Origin: Oppiella nova
Lineage: Eukaryota > Arthropoda > Arachnida > Sarcoptiformes > Oppiidae
NCBI GenBank assembly: GCA_905397405.1
Contig: CAJPVJ010000593.1
Location: forward strand, 1-22,552
Direction: 5' to 3'
Length of the DNA: 22,552 nt
Made by a program: the position numbers and the translations under genes. The notes below the pieces were generated by a model. It saw nothing but the letters and a program-made list of their open reading frames with translations, had not been told where the DNA came from and made no database searches. Below, one piece after another: positions 21,396 through 22,552 of this stretch (positions are counted from its first letter, which is position 1; each line of letters begins with the position of its first letter).

Positions 21396-21869
21396 ATCGA
21401 TACAACTCTTTGTTGTCCTGAAACTGTTGGCCCGCTTTCCTCGCGTCCACTCTCTCGATGACATCCGTCTCCAGATATTTCCGCAATAGGTTTATGGCTT
21501 GGAATCTGTGGACAAACATACCGACCATCAGCTCATCGGTCACTCAGACAGTCATCAATGAACACAACCTCGAGATCTGTTGTCCGGTAAAGTGTGGACT
21601 GAATTGAAGATAATTTAAGATCCAATCGACGGCATCGGTGGCCACAAAGCAGTTGTAATGAGTTCTCATATGTTTCCTGTGCTTCTTAGGAGTGATTCCG
21701 ATGTAAAACGAGTGCAACACTTGATTCCACTTCAGAAACGACAACATAAGACATGACATCATAACACATTCACATGAGAAGTGAAGTTTTCACTGATATT
21801 TACCACTTTCGTAGCCCTAAACATATCCCGGTGTTTGTTGCCCACATTTATTGGATTTAAAGCACTCAT
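21109..21869 (-). CDS. In-frame DEP-MAPEG chimeric gene made by duplication
   Basis: Predicted exons on the minus strand are 21869-21804, 21729-21569 and 21505-21109, totalling 624 nt or 207 residues. Exons 1, 2 and the start of exon 3 copy DEPDC1 and encode the whole DEP domain (residues about 16-113, ending KELYRF). At 21394-21395 the sequence switches to the MAPEG terminal exon. The frame continues as RF-T-NTLEQF through 93 MAPEG residues to the MAPEG stop. Donors and acceptors are kept (GTAAAT, CTGAAG, GTTGTG, CCACAG). Relative to DEPDC1 the visible DEP change is HFAGQQ to HFTGQQ. Relative to unit A the MAPEG part has ITYWIGY for ITFWIGY and GFTVTFWPSV for GFIITFLPSV. The RhoGAP-like part of DEPDC1 and the N-terminal part of MAPEG are lost. 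Function is unknown. A membrane-anchored DEP domain is possible. It may be expressed from the copied promoter, be a dead by-product, or be an assembly error. Confidence 0.6.
21774..21793. other. 20-bp insertion in the copied first intron
   Basis: Copy 2 has 20 extra bases (atgagaagtgaagttttcac) in the intron between exons 1 and 2 of the chimera. The insert ends in gtgaagttttcac, a small hairpin (GTGAA/TTCAC), and is preceded by CAC. Twenty is not a multiple of three. Confidence 0.85.
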
Positions 21870-22516
21870 TGTTTTGTATGAAAACTAAATTTAAATAACG
21901 ATTTAAATGACACTTAAAACCCGTTTCTATGAATAAGTAGTGAATAAAGCGTTCAATAGTTTCAATAGTTTTTAGCGCTTTTCTCAACCGTTTTCTATTC
22001 ATTTGACAAACTTTTTGGACCAATGGTTGCATTGGAACCACACTTCGGGGGGATTCACACAAACATATACTCACACAACACAACACACTATACACTCAAT
22101 TAACACATGATTACTATTACAACATATTCTCATTCATATTATTTTAATCATTAAACTCGTAATAAATGCTTAAATCTGGTAAATAATTAGCAAAATATAC
22201 TATACAAAGACCCCCGTATTCAGTGCCCGTACACAGCAGTGGTAGTGAGGGGGAGGTGTGGCAGTAGTGGTGCCCTCTGTGTGCAGGAGTGGAGTGTTTG
22301 GAGGGAAAGGCAACAAAAAGCTGTGTTTTGGCGGCAAATGTTTGCATAAGTCTTATGCCATAAGTAGTGGTCGAGTGAGGAGTGAATGAATCCTTTTAAA
22401 TGAATTGCCATTCAGTGAGACATTGATTGCAATCACTTTATGATTACACTCACAGATTGTATCACTCGATCACATCCACGACACACACCTCACCATCATT
22501 TGCATGAACACAAGTG
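21870..22516. promoter_or_regulatory. Second copy of the DEPDC1/CDK2 promoter region
   Basis: This is 647 bp between the start codon of the chimera (minus) and the start codon of the second CDK2 copy (plus). It differs from 18207-18858 by a few substitutions, a 6-bp deletion and a 1-bp insertion. The E2F-like TTTTGGCGGCAAA is kept at 22326-22338. It could drive the chimera and a second CDK2. Confidence 0.6.
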
Positions 22517-22552
22517 ATGGACAACCAGTGGAAAGGCATTGAAGAGAACTTC
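22517..22552 (+). CDS. Cdk2: Second CDK2 copy, 5' end only
   Basis: The ATG at 22517 starts [12 protein letters not shown], identical to the first 12 residues of the CDK2 gene at 18859. The gene runs off the right edge, so whether it is intact cannot be seen. Confidence 0.8.
   Translation, partial: MDNQWKGIEENF

Larger units (their letters stand above)
21395..22552. repeat. Segmental duplication, copy 2 (runs off the window)
   Basis: Copy of 17752-18894 at an offset of 3643 to 3663 bp, changed by the indels. It includes DEPDC1 exons 1, 2 and part of 3, the promoter region and the start of CDK2. The left border is the fusion point with MAPEG unit B. The right border is outside the window. 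Confidence 0.97.

Noticed and set aside
21085-21489. Long plus-strand open frame across the MAPEG/DEPDC1 junction, with an acidic EVEVEEWYESE stretch
   Set aside because: It is the complement of the MAPEG and DEPDC1 coding frames, whose family motifs (NTLEQ, IGRIT.WIGY, KYLETDVIE) are on the minus strand.
1-22552. CRISPR arrays, operons, insertion sequences and ribosome binding sites
   Set aside because: None are visible. The window is eukaryotic with spliced genes, and I saw no transposase or reverse transcriptase sequence.

Overview
This is nuclear DNA of an animal, most likely an AT-rich arthropod. Compact genes, introns mostly of 50-600 nt and very AT-rich gaps would suit a mite, but that placement is a guess. 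All genes read as spliced metazoan proteins with GT-AG introns. There is no sign of bacterial organisation.

Layout: (1) 1-72 may be the edge of an exon of an unseen gene. (2) 73-2355 is AT-rich non-coding DNA with two GA/CT microsatellites. (3) 2356-8478 (+) is a complete class I unconventional myosin of the MYO1A/MYO1B type, in 24 exons including one of 14 nt and one of 21 nt. (4) 8479-10889 is intergenic and holds a 20-bp tandem repeat and some unexplained protein-like minus-strand segments. (5) 10890-14985 (+) is a CLASP microtubule-binding protein in 9 exons, without the N-terminal TOG1 domain. (6) 14986-15675 separates two convergent genes. (7) 15676-18206 (-) is a DEPDC1-family protein in 7 exons. 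(8) 18207-18858 is a 652-bp head-to-head promoter region. (9) 18859-19932 (+) is a CDK2-type cyclin-dependent kinase in 3 exons. (10) 19933-22552 is a recently duplicated area.

The most interesting part is the right end. A MAPEG-domain (TMEM79-like) terminal exon occurs twice, at 20485-20769 and 21109-21391. The second copy is joined to a second copy of the DEPDC1 5' half. The join falls just after the last DEP-domain residues and keeps the reading frame. The result is a potential 207-residue DEP-MAPEG chimera (21869 to 21109, minus), driven by a copied DEPDC1/CDK2 promoter. A second CDK2 copy starts at 22517 and runs off the window. By eye the copies differ by about 1.4% (DEPDC1/CDK2 part) and about 2% (MAPEG part), so the event is young, or it is a haplotype or assembly artefact.

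CDK2, DEPDC1 and CLASP all belong to cell-cycle or mitotic biology. CDK2 and DEPDC1 share a promoter region with an E2F-like site that the duplicate keeps. The myosin has no evident link to them.
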